A DNA stretch of 64,000 nucleotides from Acanthopleura granulata (taxonomy: Eukaryota > Mollusca > Polyplacophora > Chitonida > Chitonidae): positions 15,470,064-15,534,063 of the forward strand of contig JABBOT010000080.1 of assembly GCA_016165875.1 (NCBI GenBank), read 5' to 3'. Below the pieces are notes generated by a model that was given only the letters and a program-made list of their open reading frames with translations, was not told the origin of the DNA and ran no database searches. Of this stretch, positions 11,690-23,055 are shown in pieces. Within the stretch, counting starts at the first letter, position 1; every line of letters starts with the position of its first letter. A program made the translations under genes and the position numbers.

Positions 11690-12010
11690 CGCCCGGATAG
11701 CGCAATTGGTAACGCGTCCGCTTTCGCACAGGGAGATCTGGGTTCAAACCTTGATCGGGTCATACCAAAGACTTTAAAAAATGATACACCCTACTTCCTG
11801 CTAGGGGCTCAGTGGACTGATCGCCCGGTGTCAGTATAATGTGAGGGGGCTTGTTGGGTGTCTTCGGCAAGTGTCTCGGTGAGGCAGCACCAGATAAAAA
11901 TCAGATGGAAATCAGTCTTGCACCAAGGAGACACCGCCTTCGTATAAGTGAAATATTCTTGTGTAGGGCGTTAAACAATAAGCATTCATTCATTCATTCA
12001 TTCATTCAAA
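11690..12010 (+). repeat. SINE family B, near-complete tRNA-derived copy
   Basis: The head carries an A-box-like GATAGCGCAATTGGTAACGC and a B-box-like GGGTTCAAACC, typical of a tRNA-derived RNA polymerase III promoter. It is followed by a core with CATACCAAAGACTTTAAAA and CCCGGTGTCAGTATAATGTG. The 3' end (CGTATAAGTGAAATATTCTT, then GGGCGTTAAACA) is nearly the same as the tail of family A, and the copy ends in (ATTC)n at about 11980-12008. The tRNA-like part is too diverged, and is followed by SINE sequence, so it is not a functional tRNA gene. Confidence 0.9.
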
Positions 12011-12039
12011 ACCACATTTTTTTGAAACTACAATTTGCC

Positions 12040-12700
12040 GACCATAATGTGACGTAAGGTTTGAGGAGGCATTACATAATATAAGATAACGCTTTTAAAG
12101 GTGGAGGAAACATTAACGTGACATGAACTTCAGACGAAACAATGTGAAAAATTATTTGTAAATAAAGTTTTCAATATGTTTTTCGACTTTTCTCTGAGAA
12201 GAAAATAAGAAAAAGTAAAACTGAGAAAACAGACTTTCTTTGGTGACTATTTAACAAACGGGATAAAAACAGAATTTTAACTATTGGCATTATTCAAATT
12301 TAATGCATATGTTTACATATAAGCAACAAATTTACATTCATATACATTTATACGACATTCGTGGCCCCAACCGGCCACCACCAATTTGCTTTCAGATATC
12401 CTTAACGAGACTTGAGTAGAAGGATTTTCCACCTCAAGTTGGAGTTTAAAGCTGTTTGAGCGTTTTTATTTTCGTTTATTAATTTTTCTTGTAAACATTC
12501 ATGCGACTTTGTTGCAGATTTGGTTCTTCCAGATTTCCATACATTGTCGCTACACGAGGTTATGTGTAGAGCGCTGTGTGGAACCACGGGCCATTGGCGT
12601 CTCTATCGATATGGGTGTGAACCTGCTAATTTACCAGTAAGTCGTCATTGCGGTTTATATCTGTAGAAACTGAATCCTTACAGCTTATATTTGTAAACAG
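12040..12700. other. Degenerate minisatellite remnant, then unassigned sequence
   Basis: One degenerate unit of the 46-bp minisatellite is visible near 12040-12130. The remainder to 12700 has no recognised gene. Just before the next SINE a 34-bp word around GTAGAAACTGAATCC occurs, and a related copy follows that SINE (near 12965-13000). Confidence 0.45.
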
Positions 12701-12701
12701 G

Positions 12702-12960
12702 GCCTCCGTGGCTTAGTCGGTTAGCGCGCTAGCGCATCGCAATGACCCGAAGCCTCCCACCAACGCGGTCGCTGTGATTTCAAGACCAGCTCATGTTGCT
12801 TCCTCTCAATCCGTACGTGGGAAGGTCTGCCAGCAACCTGCGGATGGTCGTGGGTTTCCCCGGGCTCTGCCCGGTTTCCTCCCACCATAATGATGGCCGC
12901 CGTGGTATAAGTGAAATATTCTTACGGCGTAAAACACTAATCCAATAAATAAATAAATAC
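12702..12960 (+). repeat. SINE family A, full-length reference copy
   Basis: The tRNA-related head reads GGCCTCCGTGGCTTAGTCGG then TTAGCGCGCTAGCG, and GTCGCTGTGATTTCAAGACC resembles a B box. The core continues with CGTACGTGGGAAGGTCTGCC, AGCAACCTGCGGATGGTCGT, a GGGTTTCCCCGGGCTCTGCC hairpin-like block and TTTCCTCCCACCATAATG. The tail is TATAAGTGAAATATTCTTAC with GGCGTAAAACAC, ending in (AAAT)n. It is used here as the standard for all other family A calls. Confidence 0.95.
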
Positions 12961-12964
12961 ATCT

Positions 12965-13640
12965 GTAGGAACCGAATCATGACAGCCTATATCTGTACAA
13001 ATTTCTTTTGTGCCATGTTCATTAAACAAAAAAAATGAAACACGTTCACAAAAATAACAAAAATAAAATAAATAAATTTATACTGTCGTATGAAACAAAA
13101 CAACTATAGGTTTTATTTCTGTAGAAAGGCTGTAACTGATGCATTCACGAGGATGGCATGATACGCGAATAAAACAAAATTAACAAATGAACAATAAATT
13201 TATCCACTCCTATAAAAAAATCTGCAAAAATTTCATTTATGTGGTGTTCTTAATGAAACAATGAAAAACTGTATTTAATTCACACAGTAACTCCAATCAA
13301 ATAAATGAATAATCATTGTATTATGGCGAATAAAAGAGAGGTAGGAAAATTGTTAAATCAATAAATAAATAAAAGTATAGTATGATTTTACATCACCTAT
13401 TCCAGTAATACACGTCCTCTTTGTCATTCTTTGTGAAATGTTGATAATTTTCGATCCATATCTTTCAGGAACTTTCTATTGGAAGAAAAAAAAAATCTAA
13501 AAGGAAGGATAAGCGTACAGGCGAGGTCGTACAGGCAACGAGGCAGCTAGGTGGAAAGGCAAAGACGTATCGAGGCAGCAAAGCGACGTAGTGAGGTAGA
13601 GGCCAGCGAAGCGACGACGCAGCGAAAGGTGAGCTATCGA
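12965..13640. other. AT-rich unassigned sequence
   Basis: A/T-rich DNA with many AATAAA-type words and no gene. A purine-rich stretch at 13495-13630 with repeated GAGGCA and GCGACG words leads into the CA microsatellite. Confidence 0.45.
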
Positions 13641-13643
13641 TCT

Positions 13644-13644
<1 letters not shown>

Positions 13645-13684
<40 letters not shown>
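13645..13684 (+). repeat. Microsatellite (CA)20
   Basis: Forty uninterrupted bases of alternating C and A. Open frames rich in alternating C and V on the other strand are by-products. Confidence 0.98.
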
Positions 13685-13688
<4 letters not shown>

Positions 13689-13764
13689 AAGCTTCATGCA
13701 TTTACTGTGCATTAACAAAAGCCCAAGCTCACACTAACCAAAGATTTAAAAGCAATAATTAATA

Positions 13765-14110
13765 CACTGTTCACACGGTCAAAACCTAAGCCTGCCTAGC
13801 TCTAAACCGACGTAACCGCAAGTTCGCTTGGTTTTTTTTGTCCGTTCAACGACGTCATAGCTAAGCTGGTTCAGGCATATTTAAGCGAGTTTAGAATTCT
13901 TTGCGTTCACACAGGCGATATTTAACTTTAACTTAACCAGGGCATTTAATTCACTTTCCGTTCACACAGTAAAATGTAAGGAACAAACTCGTCTCAAGCC
14001 ACATACGAACATGGCACATTTAAACCAGTTTAAATACCCACGCTTTGAGTTCACACGGCAGACTTAAGCCGGCTCAAGTAAAGTGGTACATTTAAACTTG
14101 ACTCTTGACT
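13765..14110 (+). repeat. Degenerate repeats built on TTCACACGG and AAGCCGG words
   Basis: GTTCACACGG or GTTCACACAG occurs near 13772, 13907, 13964 and 14049. Each is followed by AAACTTAAGC/CTCAAG-like inverted words such as CTTAAGCCGGCTCAAG. The unit length is irregular (about 60-135 bp), suggesting an old tandem repeat or a family of small palindromic elements. Confidence 0.5.
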
Positions 14111-16769
14111 CTGACCTTGTAACAACACTGGGAGGGTATATGTAAGGCCAAATGACCCAATTCATAATTTTTGGCCTTCTACCTTTTGAATTGTAACGGT
14201 ATCACTGCAATGCTGTGAAAATGGCATTGAGTCATAACGATTCATTCATTCATTGGTTCTCTCCGTTTCGGAGACAATTATCTTTTTGTATATATTACAA
14301 TGGTTGAGAAAATATTGTTTTCTTGTCGGTTAGGGTAAAAGGAAAACTGTTGTCATCTTTATCTGTTACAGTGGTATCAAACATGTCCTCTTTATTGTTC
14401 CTGAGTGGCTTTCCTGTTTTAGAACAGCGTGTTCCCACAGTGACCATGTGCTCTCGGTTGTGCACAGACAAATGTGATTATCTCAACTACAACGCGTTAA
14501 CAAAGATGCGCCGAGGTCACAGCACGACTTCAGGAAGTGAAACAGTGGCTCGAGAAACAAAAGCTCATTGGCAGCTTTGGGAGTTCACAGAAATATGACC
14601 ACATGACCTAGTGGTTCCTCTGTAATTATTCTGCCTCAAATTCATTCATTTCACTTACGTGAAATAATTATTGAAATAATATACAATATTTGGTGTCCTT
14701 GAACTATGGTTTGATTGGACAAAACAAGCTTCGAGGGGAGGAACATTACAAGTGTAAGGGAGGCGACACAAGAAATGACACAAACCCCTCAATAAGATAC
14801 AACGGACTTGTGTTGAAACAGTACAAAAGGTACACAAACAGTGACTGGCCAGTCTCGCGGGATGACCGCCTGTAAAATAATACAAAGAAAATTGTATCGG
14901 TAAAGTATGTAATGCATTACCTTGTTATTTTAAAATAAAGTACATTTACAATACTATTGCAAGTGTTCCAGTTGAGTTATGTTTTACACTATATTGATTA
15001 TGTCAATACAATATGAAAACAAGATAAAGTACAAATGGAGGTAATCTATCATCTAAGCAGGAAGATATGATAATGGGAAGTAATACATGAAATATCCCGA
15101 GTGGTGTTACACTGTGCTGAGGTTCACATACACTGTACCAGGTAAAAATAGGTGGATGATATCTTATGCTTATAAAAAAAAGATATGTCAAGCATATAAC
15201 CAATGAGTTGAAAGTAATAGGACATGTAATATTCGTAATTACGTGCATATATACTATGACAGACGTCATTCGAAAACACACCTGTTATAGGACAGCTACA
15301 GCCAACTCAGCAGTGGTTATCCAACTCTCCGTATATTAACATCATTACCACTGGCTTGTGGGTAATATTACATTTATCACCATATTACATAGCTATAACA
15401 CATATTTTCCCTTCTCATGATATGTATAATTAATCCACAATTAAGTGTAATAATCCTGTATCATATCTGTAATATGTTACAAATCATGTAATTTGCTTCG
15501 TGCCAGACTATATGCGTTAAAATAAATGGGGCTTATGAGAAGGCTACGCTCCCTATACTTTCAAAATGGACAGTCGGTTTACTCCAAAAGAAATGAAAAT
15601 ATGAGCTAACAAATTATTTCAAATAGTTAAGAATAACAATGAAGTCTTTATAAAAGCATAGGCAACATATTTGATAGAATATAAATACAAAGTAAGGCTT
15701 TTACACGATCGGGTTTTCCATGAGCCCACAGAGTCGAAGGTACAGGAACAAGGTCACGATGAAAAGTTCACCAAATGGAAACTACCACGGCGTACTAGAG
15801 CAAAAATAGAGTTTCTTGAGGGTGCTGTCCCTTGTTTATCCAAAACAGCGATAAGTGGGAAACATTGTGTGACATGATGACTTTCATTACACAGAAATAT
15901 GAAAAGAATGAACTCATTTAAAACGGTCTGGTGACACAAGATTTGCTAATTTGAGAATTAAGCTATCAGACTCGCGGTAAAATCATTTATCTTCATGAAA
16001 ACGGTATTAGGTTTCGAAAATCTGACTCGAGGCAAACTGTATAGGGCTAAAATTGCTTTAATACAATTAAGTCGTTTGTTAGTTGTTTTAGTACAATATT
16101 GTAAACTAGTTAGGGAAGTTCACAGCTTTGTTGAGAACATGTATATATTCCACCATGTTAATGAATACTAGCTCTGACGTTCTGTCCATTATAGTGTTAT
16201 ACACATTATATAATTTACGAAACGACTGGTTACCTCCCTTTCGCCAATCAGGTAGGACATGATTTTTCTCTGCTCCGAAAGTGTTGTTCGAGAAATGTGA
16301 TGTATTGCTTACCTGTATAGTACTTTCGTTGTGTTGTGATTGATCCGTTAATTTTCTGTAATTTTGTGTTCAGGGAATTTTCGGCTCGGATGACCTATTT
16401 TTATTTTTTTTTTTTGGATATTTGAGTTTTGTTGAGTTTTACTTTTGTTAACTTTTTGTTTTGGTGACAGGATTGTGTGTTTGTATTTTCTTTGTGTATT
16501 ATAGTTTATTACTGTTATTTTGCATTTTTGTAATTGTTTGCTTTTGTATAGAGGAGCTGTACTTGTGTAAATATCTGCTGCAATCGCAATATAACTCAGC
16601 ACTCTGTGTTTCAGGGCTCCTGTTGTCTCTCCCTTACCCTGAGTCGCCTCGGGGTCATTCTGTCTGTATGTCTCTAACTGTGCGGTAATAACATCTCCTG
16701 TCATTGCACGTAGAACAGAATGGACACAGAATACTACTACTACTACTTTTTATTACGTAGTCTGTAAGA
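14110..16769. other. No host gene recognised; possible LINE 5' leader at the right end
   Basis: Several frames of 60-120 codons exist on both strands but none shows a recognisable motif. The T-rich stretch at about 16340-16540 and a short (TAC)n run near 16725-16745 precede the LINE ORF1 start codon at 16770 and may be part of that element's 5' untranslated region. The element's true 5' end could not be placed. Confidence 0.4.
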
Positions 16770-17563
16770 ATGGAGGAGGAAGAAAAGGAGAACATGGACT
16801 TCATGACATCAGCAGCGACTCGTGGAAAACGCAAAAGAGGGTGATTTGTCAGTATTGACAGAGATCAGGGGAAGAAGGCGAAAGGGTCAGGTGCCACACA
16901 GGAAAGACAGGTGGGTAGCTCCCCTGTAATCAGCTTAAGCCTAGTTAAGTTTGGTACTGCACTTCAGCAGGCAGTGGGTGTTGTGAAAGTTGTGAAGAAG
17001 TTGCAGTCTCGAGACTTACTCATCACGAGTAACAGTCAGAGTCAAGCGAAGAAATATGCTAAATGTGCGAGACGTTGTGGTCAGTGTTCAAACAAAAACT
17101 TTGTCCAGAGGTGTAATATATGGTATTGGGGAGGATGTTATGGCGAGTGAAGTTCTGGGTACAAGTGAAGTTTTATTTGCATAAAAGTTGAACGTATGAC
17201 GAAAGGCAGGGAGAAAATCCACTCATCATGTATGCTGCTGTATTTTGGTGATGTTAATATCCCTTGGGTTTTGAGTTATTCCAGGTTAAACAATATACTC
17301 CCTCAGTTATGCGATGCTTCCGTTGCCCAACGATTTAATCATGTGGTTTCCGAATGCCGTGGTATTCTGAGGTGCCTTCGATGCAGCGGAAGGCATGAGT
17401 ATAGGGATTGTCCGAATGAAAGTCCCTCTAAGTGTGTAAACTTTGGAAAGCTGGACAGTTCATGATATCTTGGCTGCCCAAAACTTAAAGAAGCCAAAAA
17501 AGCCCAGATTATTAGGTTTACGGAGTCAGCGTCCTACGCTAAGGCACTCAAACGACCTGGAAT
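16770..17563 (+). pseudogene. LINE ORF1 remnant with CCHC zinc knuckle
   Basis: A start codon at 16770 opens an acidic then basic leader (MEEEEKENMDF...) that hits a stop after 24 codons. The frame is regained downstream with VKKLQSRDLLITSNSQSQAKK, a typical nucleic-acid-binding region of I/Jockey ORF1 proteins, followed by a frameshift. At 17370-17410 lies CLRCSGRHEYRDC, a C-x2-C-x3-H-x4-C knuckle. A second knuckle is damaged (CVNFGK in place of C-x2-C) and followed by a stop, after which LGCPKLKEAKKAQIIRFTES continues in frame. The intact protein would coat LINE RNA; this copy is a pseudogene. Confidence 0.8.
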
Positions 17564-17977
17564 GTGAGCGGCTCAGCCCATGAATTTTTCACAAGACCCT
17601 GGTTTTGACGAATCCATTTGGGATAATCCAAGTGGTAAAGAACATGCGAATACATGTAGTTCCCAGGGTAGATCACATCCCTTAACGGTATCTTTAGGTA
17701 AATGTCCAAAGAATAGCACTAGTACCTAAACTGACCCTGAGGATGCTGTTCAGACTGACATGTGTAGTTCGTTACAGTGATAAATGTTGTTACTCTGTTT
17801 ACCGAGATACTGTTTCACTATATCAAAGTGTCAAAATTGAAACAAGAAGTAATTGGTCATATTTCTGAATGTGCAAAGTGTCATCAAGTGTCACCTTGGC
17901 AGTTGTGTAGTTGATATTATGGAACTGGTGGGGGGGGGGGATGCAGCAGAGGACCTTTATGCATAAATAATGGATAA

Positions 17978-18415
17978 GTGCCAATATATGTGTGGAATCA
18001 TGGGTTGTCTACCTACTACAATGTCCTTCAACATCTTGCAACAAAACATACAGTCCTGGCCCTTACAGCACATGGCCATGGGCAAGAACTTAAATTCTTG
18101 GTTTCTATTCTTGATCTAAAACCAGACATAGTATTTTCACAGGAAACATTTTTGAAGCCTGAGTATGATCTTAATTTTCCAGGATATGCTATCATTAGAG
18201 AAGACAGGTTACACGGGAGCAGAGGCAAGATTGCTATGTTTATCAAGAATGGCCTCTTATTTACTGATGTAAAGTTAAACCCATTTAAGGTTATTGAGTG
18301 CCAGTGTTTCCAGATAGCCAGGGACAGTAACAGGTCAGTGAATGTTGTAAACTTATATAACCCATGTAAAAAGCTAGACTACAATGCTTTAAGACCTTAC
18401 TGGATCATTGCGTTC
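17978..18415 (+). pseudogene. LINE endonuclease (EEP fold) N-terminal part
   Basis: The open stretch includes LKFLVSILDLKPDIVFSQET, with the conserved QE(T) metal-binding motif of apurinic-like LINE endonucleases. It is followed by FPGYAIIREDRLHGSRGKIA and VNVVNLYNPCKKL. Only roughly the first half of the domain is present. After LDYNALRPY the sequence jumps to a reverse-transcriptase-like region, so the C-terminal endonuclease motifs appear to be lost in a deletion. In an intact element this domain nicks target DNA to prime reverse transcription. Confidence 0.85.
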
Positions 18416-19570
18416 TGAAGATCCATCTCTATCTTCATCATATAAACCGATTGCTCTCACATCAGCGCTTTGTAAGATAATGGAAAAATGATCAAGTCAA
18501 AACTGGAATGGTTTGTAAATAAATACGAGGTTTATTTTATTTTAGGAAAGGTAAAAGTACTGCAGACCATGTTGTTTCTCTCGTTTCTCTCTCCCATTAT
18601 GGAACCACCTGCCAGTAAAAAATATAACTTGGTAGCCTTTCTTGATGTCGAAAAGGCATATGGTATTTTGTGGAGAGGTGGCCTGTTGGTTAAGATGAAG
18701 GGTTTGGGCATTGGAGACAGGATGCTTGGTTGGGTGAAGGACTCACTCTCCCAGCGGACAATGCAGGTTCGCACTGGTACCGACTTTTCTCGGCCTGTTT
18801 CTACTGAAAATGGTGCCCCACACGGAAGCGTGTTATCCCCAACACTTTTCAATATATCCATCAAGGCCTCATCCCAAGCATAAATTGCTGACGATAAAGC
18901 TATTGGGTTCAGAGCTAAGAATATAAACATAGCAGAGATGTATATACAGCAGGCCTTGGATGAAATTACCAGATGGAGCAAACTGTGGGGGGTTCGCTTG
19001 TCTCCAGCTAGGTCCGAAGCAATGTTATTTACCAGAAGACAGTGCAATTAATGTGTCTTCATCATTCAAGTATCTCGACGTTGTATTTGACAAGAGGCTT
19101 ACATGGTCAAAACATACTGAAATGGTTGCTACAGAATGTCAGGAGGTCCTTTACCTTATGAGGGCTATATCTGGGATATCTTGGAGGGCAGATAAATCTT
19201 ACCTTCTAACTTTAAATAGAACGTTGATAAGATCGCGCTTACACTATTGTTGTGAAGCTTTTGACTCTGCTTGCTTTTCTCTTAAATGTAAAATGGATGC
19301 TGTTCAGTGTGCTGTGGTCAGGATTTGTACAAGAACGCTTAAGACCACTCCTCTTAATGTTTTACAAGTGGATGTGTTATGAATGGCCGTTGGATCTTAG
19401 GAGATACATGCGCACTCTGAAATATTCTCTTGTATTGAAGGCATCTCTTAATAACTGGGCATCTTGTTTTAACCCTTGTGAATATGACAGCATTTTGAAT
19501 GTTGATAAGAAGTATAAGCCATATAATCTTAGAGCACTGGATATAATTGGACGTTCGGGCTGTAACACGA
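18416..19570 (+). pseudogene. LINE reverse transcriptase remnant
   Basis: Recognisable motifs in order are SSYKPIALTSALCKIMEK, FLDVEKAYGILWR (motif A, with the second Asp changed to Gly), GAPHGSVLSPTLFNI (motif B, with His for the usual Gln) and, just after a stop codon, IADD in place of the YADD/FADD catalytic motif. A frameshift follows. Thumb-type sequence continues as RLTWSKHTEMVATECQEVLY and HYCCEAFDSACFSLKCKMDA. The fingers region before YKPIALTS is missing. Stops and frameshifts exclude function. Confidence 0.9.
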
Positions 19571-19699
19571 GTTGCCTTTAAAAAATCTCTGCCCCTAACT
19601 TTCCACCTTGGCACTTGGTTCCCCTCTACATCTCATTAGATCTTCAAAGTGTAATTAAGAAATCCGATCCTATAAATGTCATGAAATCCTTCGCAATGA

Positions 19700-20330
19700 G
19701 TTTCGTCTGCTAAAATTTCAGACACTGTTTGAAAATTTACCCTGGTGCATCCAAATGTCCAGAGAGTGGCAAAGTGGGGGCAACATTTTGTATCCCAGAA
19801 CTTAAGTATAATAAAAGCTTCCGCTTATCCCATTTTCGTTCAGTATTTGCTGCTGAACCAATGGCTATTTTAACATCGCTGTATTTTGTGCTGGATTTTA
19901 ATCCGAATAAAGTTATTGTTTCTACGGATTCTTTAAGTGCTTTGCAAATCATAAGAAACTTCAGTTGGAATGTATCCTCATCCATGGTTGTAGAGGTTTT
20001 ACACATGTATATAGTGATACACTTTAAAGGAATTGACATCAGTCTTGGTTGGATCCCAGAGCATGCAGGTATAGCTGGAAATAAATTGACAGATTTCCTC
20101 GCAAAACAAGTTCTTTCTTGCACCAGTGTCACCCGAAACATTAGTTTTACATCATCAGACAGTATTAGGAACATGAAGTCAGTGGGAAGCCTGTGGGAAA
20201 GGAAGGTTCTTTTTTCAATTCAACCCCAGAGTTTCCTCTCATTTGCTAACATTCCCATCATGTAGAGCCGAAGTTATGTTTTATAGATTACGAACAGGCT
20301 ATATCCCATTAAATTCATATCTCCACAGGT
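19700..20330 (+). pseudogene. LINE RNase H domain remnant
   Basis: The frame at 19729-20265 carries VFAAEPMAIL (catalytic Glu), VIVSTDSLSALQIIRNF (catalytic Asp) and WIPEHAGIAGNKLTDFLAK, which contains the last Asp. The first catalytic Asp, normally within YTDGS, is replaced: here the matching residues read YPGAS. An RNase H domain after the RT is characteristic of I-group LINEs. The C-terminal tail fades into stops after 20265, followed by non-coding 3' sequence. Confidence 0.9.
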
Positions 20331-20895
20331 TTAAATGATTCGAGTCTTTGTCAAAGTTGTCTTGTTGAAGAAACTGTTTAACATTTTTGTTTAATGTTTA
20401 TAATCAAAAAAACTAACCTTTTTCATGATTTCATTTGTGCAGAGGTGAATAGACCTTGTATGGAATCTGTGCTCAAGTCGGTAAGAAACGTGCAAAAAGT
20501 GTTCCAAACATTTGGAAACTACATTGCCAGTTGCCATCGGTTCTGATTTCTTTTTTTTTGTTACTGCCTCGCATGATCAGAATTCCGCTCTGCATGTTTC
20601 TGGATTAGTCCACTTGGTGTTCTGTGTTTTGCTATGAGCTGTAATTTTGTTTTCGTTTCTTTTTTGCATGAAATGCTGCTTTGTGTATAATGTTTTCTTT
20701 TCTGTGATGTTGTGTTGCATGGCCAGCATTACCCTCCGCGTGGTTTTCGTTCAGCTTACTTTGTGTCTTTGGTCATGAACTATTTTTTTTAAGCCTATTT
20801 ACATTTGTGTGTTTTGCCATGATCCATGTTGTTGTACACCCTTGGAGTGAATCATTTCAATGAATGGAACACCAATAATGTAATGTCTATCTTGT

Positions 20896-21120
20896 GGGGC
20901 CTCCGTGGCTCAGTCGTCAGCGCGCTAGAGCAGCGCAATGACCCAGAAGCCTCCCACTAACGCGGTCGCTGTGAGTGGAGTTCATGCTGGCTTCCCCTCC
21001 GGCCGTACGTTGGAAGATCTGCCTCTGGGCACTGCTCGGTTTACTCCCACCATAATGCTGGCCGCCGAGGTTTAAGTGAAATATGGCGTAAAACACCAAT
21101 CAAGTAAATAAATAAATAAA
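20896..21120 (+). repeat. SINE family A, nearly full length
   Basis: It begins GGGGCCTCCGTGGCTCAGTC and keeps head, GTCGCTGTGAGT, the CCGGCCGTACGTTGGAAG core, CCCACCATAATGCTGG and the tail GGCGTAAAACACCAATCAAG with (AAAT)n. An internal deletion removes part of the central region. It abuts the 3' end of the LINE remnant. Confidence 0.93.
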
Positions 21121-21159
21121 ATCTGACTGTCTGTCTGTAATTTAAGAAACTTAGAGTAT

Positions 21160-21490
21160 GCATGTATGTATGCTTGGGATTTTACGTCGTATTTAACAGT
21201 TTTTCAGTCATATGACGACAAGGAGTCCTTAGAATGTATATATACTGTGTCTTCTTGTGGCTGGGCGAGTGCCCCCACCGGAACATCATGTCGAAGACAC
21301 CAGACATGACACCTCATGCATCTGGTCACATTATACTGATACCGGGTCGTCCACTCCTGTTTCTTTGCTTTAACCTCTCAGTGTGGAGCGCTGAGTGCCA
21401 TTTTTAAAGTCTTTGGTATGACCCGCGAGTGAGCCCGGGTCTCCCCACCTCGAGGAGTACGCTATAACCACCAAGCCACCGAAGTGATCG
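21160..21490 (-). repeat. SINE family C, near full length
   Basis: On the minus strand it starts with a tRNA-like head (CGGTGGCTTGGTGGTTATAG, then CTCGAGGTGGGGAGACCCGG). The core shared with family B follows (CATACCAAAGACTTTAAAA, CGGTATCAGTATAATGTGA), then a different tail (AAGACACAGTATATATACAT, CATATGACTGAAAAA, ACGACGTAAAATCCC). Families B and C therefore share a core but not a tail. Confidence 0.9.
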
Positions 21491-21584
21491 AAACAGAGTG
21501 AAATCGCTTTATGAAAAATCCATGACCAAACTTGTGGCGTAGATTAAAATAATCTCAATTTACACAGGATCTAACAAACAGTAC

Positions 21585-21795
21585 AAGTGAGCTAGGGCAG
21601 CGCAATGATCCGTGAGCCCCATGCTGGGTTTCTCTCCATCCGGACGAAGGAAGATCTAAAGTAAGCTACAGATGGTCTTTGGTTTCCCCCTAGCTCTGCC
21701 AGCCTTCCTCCCGCCATAAAATGCTGGCATCGTCGCAAAAGTAAAATACTCCTGGGTACGGCGTAAAACAGCAATCAAGTATATAAATAAACATA
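21585..21795 (+). repeat. SINE family A, diverged copy
   Basis: It shows GAGCTAGGGCAGCGCAATGA, CATGCTGGGTTTCTCTCC, a diverged core, TTCCTCCCGCC and the tail TACGGCGTAAAACAGCAATC followed by an AT-rich end. The first part of the head is lost. Confidence 0.85.
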
Positions 21796-21799
21796 TATT

Positions 21800-22435
21800 T
21801 TGTCAAAGCAGTCCTCACCTGGGTCAAAGCAGTTCTCGCCTAAAAGAGTTCTCAGCTGGGTAACAGCTCTTCCCACCGCGAGTTGTTCTGAGGGTTCTTA
21901 TTTGTTAATTGGGTAGTAACAATTTCTGTTTTACTACAATACTCACCGAATGAAAAGACATTTGTAAGCCATATTTGGGCAAGGAAGGATCTTCTATGGT
22001 CACAGCAGACATTAGGGATGCTTGGTATCGTGTCTGTTCCAACCGGCTTCATACAAGTGACGGCCTGTGTAACAATAGCTTGTGCGCATGTCTACATGTC
22101 ACGGGAGCAAAGTTTACATCAGACATGAATTATACAAGAAGGTTGTTGTAATAGCACGAGTGGCCACGTTCACAAAACTTTTCGTAACGTTTCTGGTAAA
22201 GACGTTGTCTGTGTGAAAGCGTAATAAAGGAACGTGGTTTATGCGAAAAACTGATTTACAAAGTTTTGTGAAAGTGGGCCGTTGACTATAGGTAATGACA
22301 GCCAATTCTCACGTTGATAGATTACCAGGTGTCATCAGAAAGTATGCCATGTGTGTTTCTAAAACATCCATCCTATGGCATGCCTAAATGGCCTCTTTCT
22401 GTATTAAATATGGGGCTGGCTAGCGAGCCGAATTA
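21800..22435. other. No gene recognised
   Basis: Short overlapping frames only. A CAGTTCTCGCC/AGTTCTCAGC-type word is repeated three times near 21810-21860. Nothing else stands out. Confidence 0.45.
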
Positions 22436-22439
22436 CAGG

Positions 22440-23055
22440 TAGATGCAGGATGGAGGGGAAGGTTGAGATAGGAAAGGAGGATGAGTGGAAAGCAGGACAT
22501 TTCGGTAGACGACATTCAGTACACAACATTTAGGTACACAACCTTTAGTTGCACGATATTTCGGCACACGACATTTCTGTATGTGACATACTTGAGTGGA
22601 GGGGGGGATTGAGATGGGAGAGGAGGCTGAGTGGAAAGTAGGACATTTCGGTACACAACTTTTCGGTACACGACATTTTTGTACTTGACATACTGGGATG
22701 GAAGAGAAGGTTGAGATGAGAGAGGAAGTTGAGTGGAAAGTAGAATATTTCGGCATACAATTTCGGTATACTATATTTTGCTACTTGACATGCGGCGACA
22801 GAGGGGAAGGTTAGATGAGAGAGGAAGTTGAGTGGAAAGCAGGATATTTCGGCATACAATTTCGGTATACTATATTTTGCTACTTGACATGCAGCGACAG
22901 AGGGGAAGGTTAGATGAGAGAGGACGTTGAGTGGAATCCACGACTATTCGGAACAAGACATTTCGGTACTTTCGGTACAAGATATTCTGGTACTTGACAC
23001 CCTGGGATGGAGGAGAAGTTTGAGCTAGGATGAGTGGAATGTACGACATTTCGGC
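22440..23055 (+). repeat. Minisatellite, about 100-bp unit with nested short repeats
   Basis: Units start near 22451, 22597, 22699, 22799, 22898 and 23005. Each has a purine-rich part (GAGGGGAAGGTTGAGATGAG, then GAGGAAGTTGAGTGGAAAG) followed by TTTCGGTACACGACAT-like words repeated two to five times. The third and fourth units are almost identical. Proline-rich periodic frames on the minus strand are by-products. Confidence 0.88.

Larger units (their letters stand above)
16770..20885 (+). mobile_element. Decayed non-LTR retrotransposon (LINE), I/Jockey-like
   Basis: Reading left to right are remnants of an ORF1 with zinc knuckles, an exonuclease-endonuclease-phosphatase (EEP) endonuclease, a reverse transcriptase and an RNase H domain. 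This is the layout of I-group LINEs. Every part is broken by stops or frameshifts, and the end of the endonuclease together with the start of the RT seems to be deleted near 18400-18420. The 3' limit is set by a family A SINE that begins at 20896. No flanking target-site duplication was identified. The copy cannot be autonomous. Confidence 0.85.

Noticed and set aside
11690..11765. Possible tRNA gene
   Set aside because: A- and B-box-like words are present, but it is followed by a SINE core and tail. It is the promoter head of a SINE.
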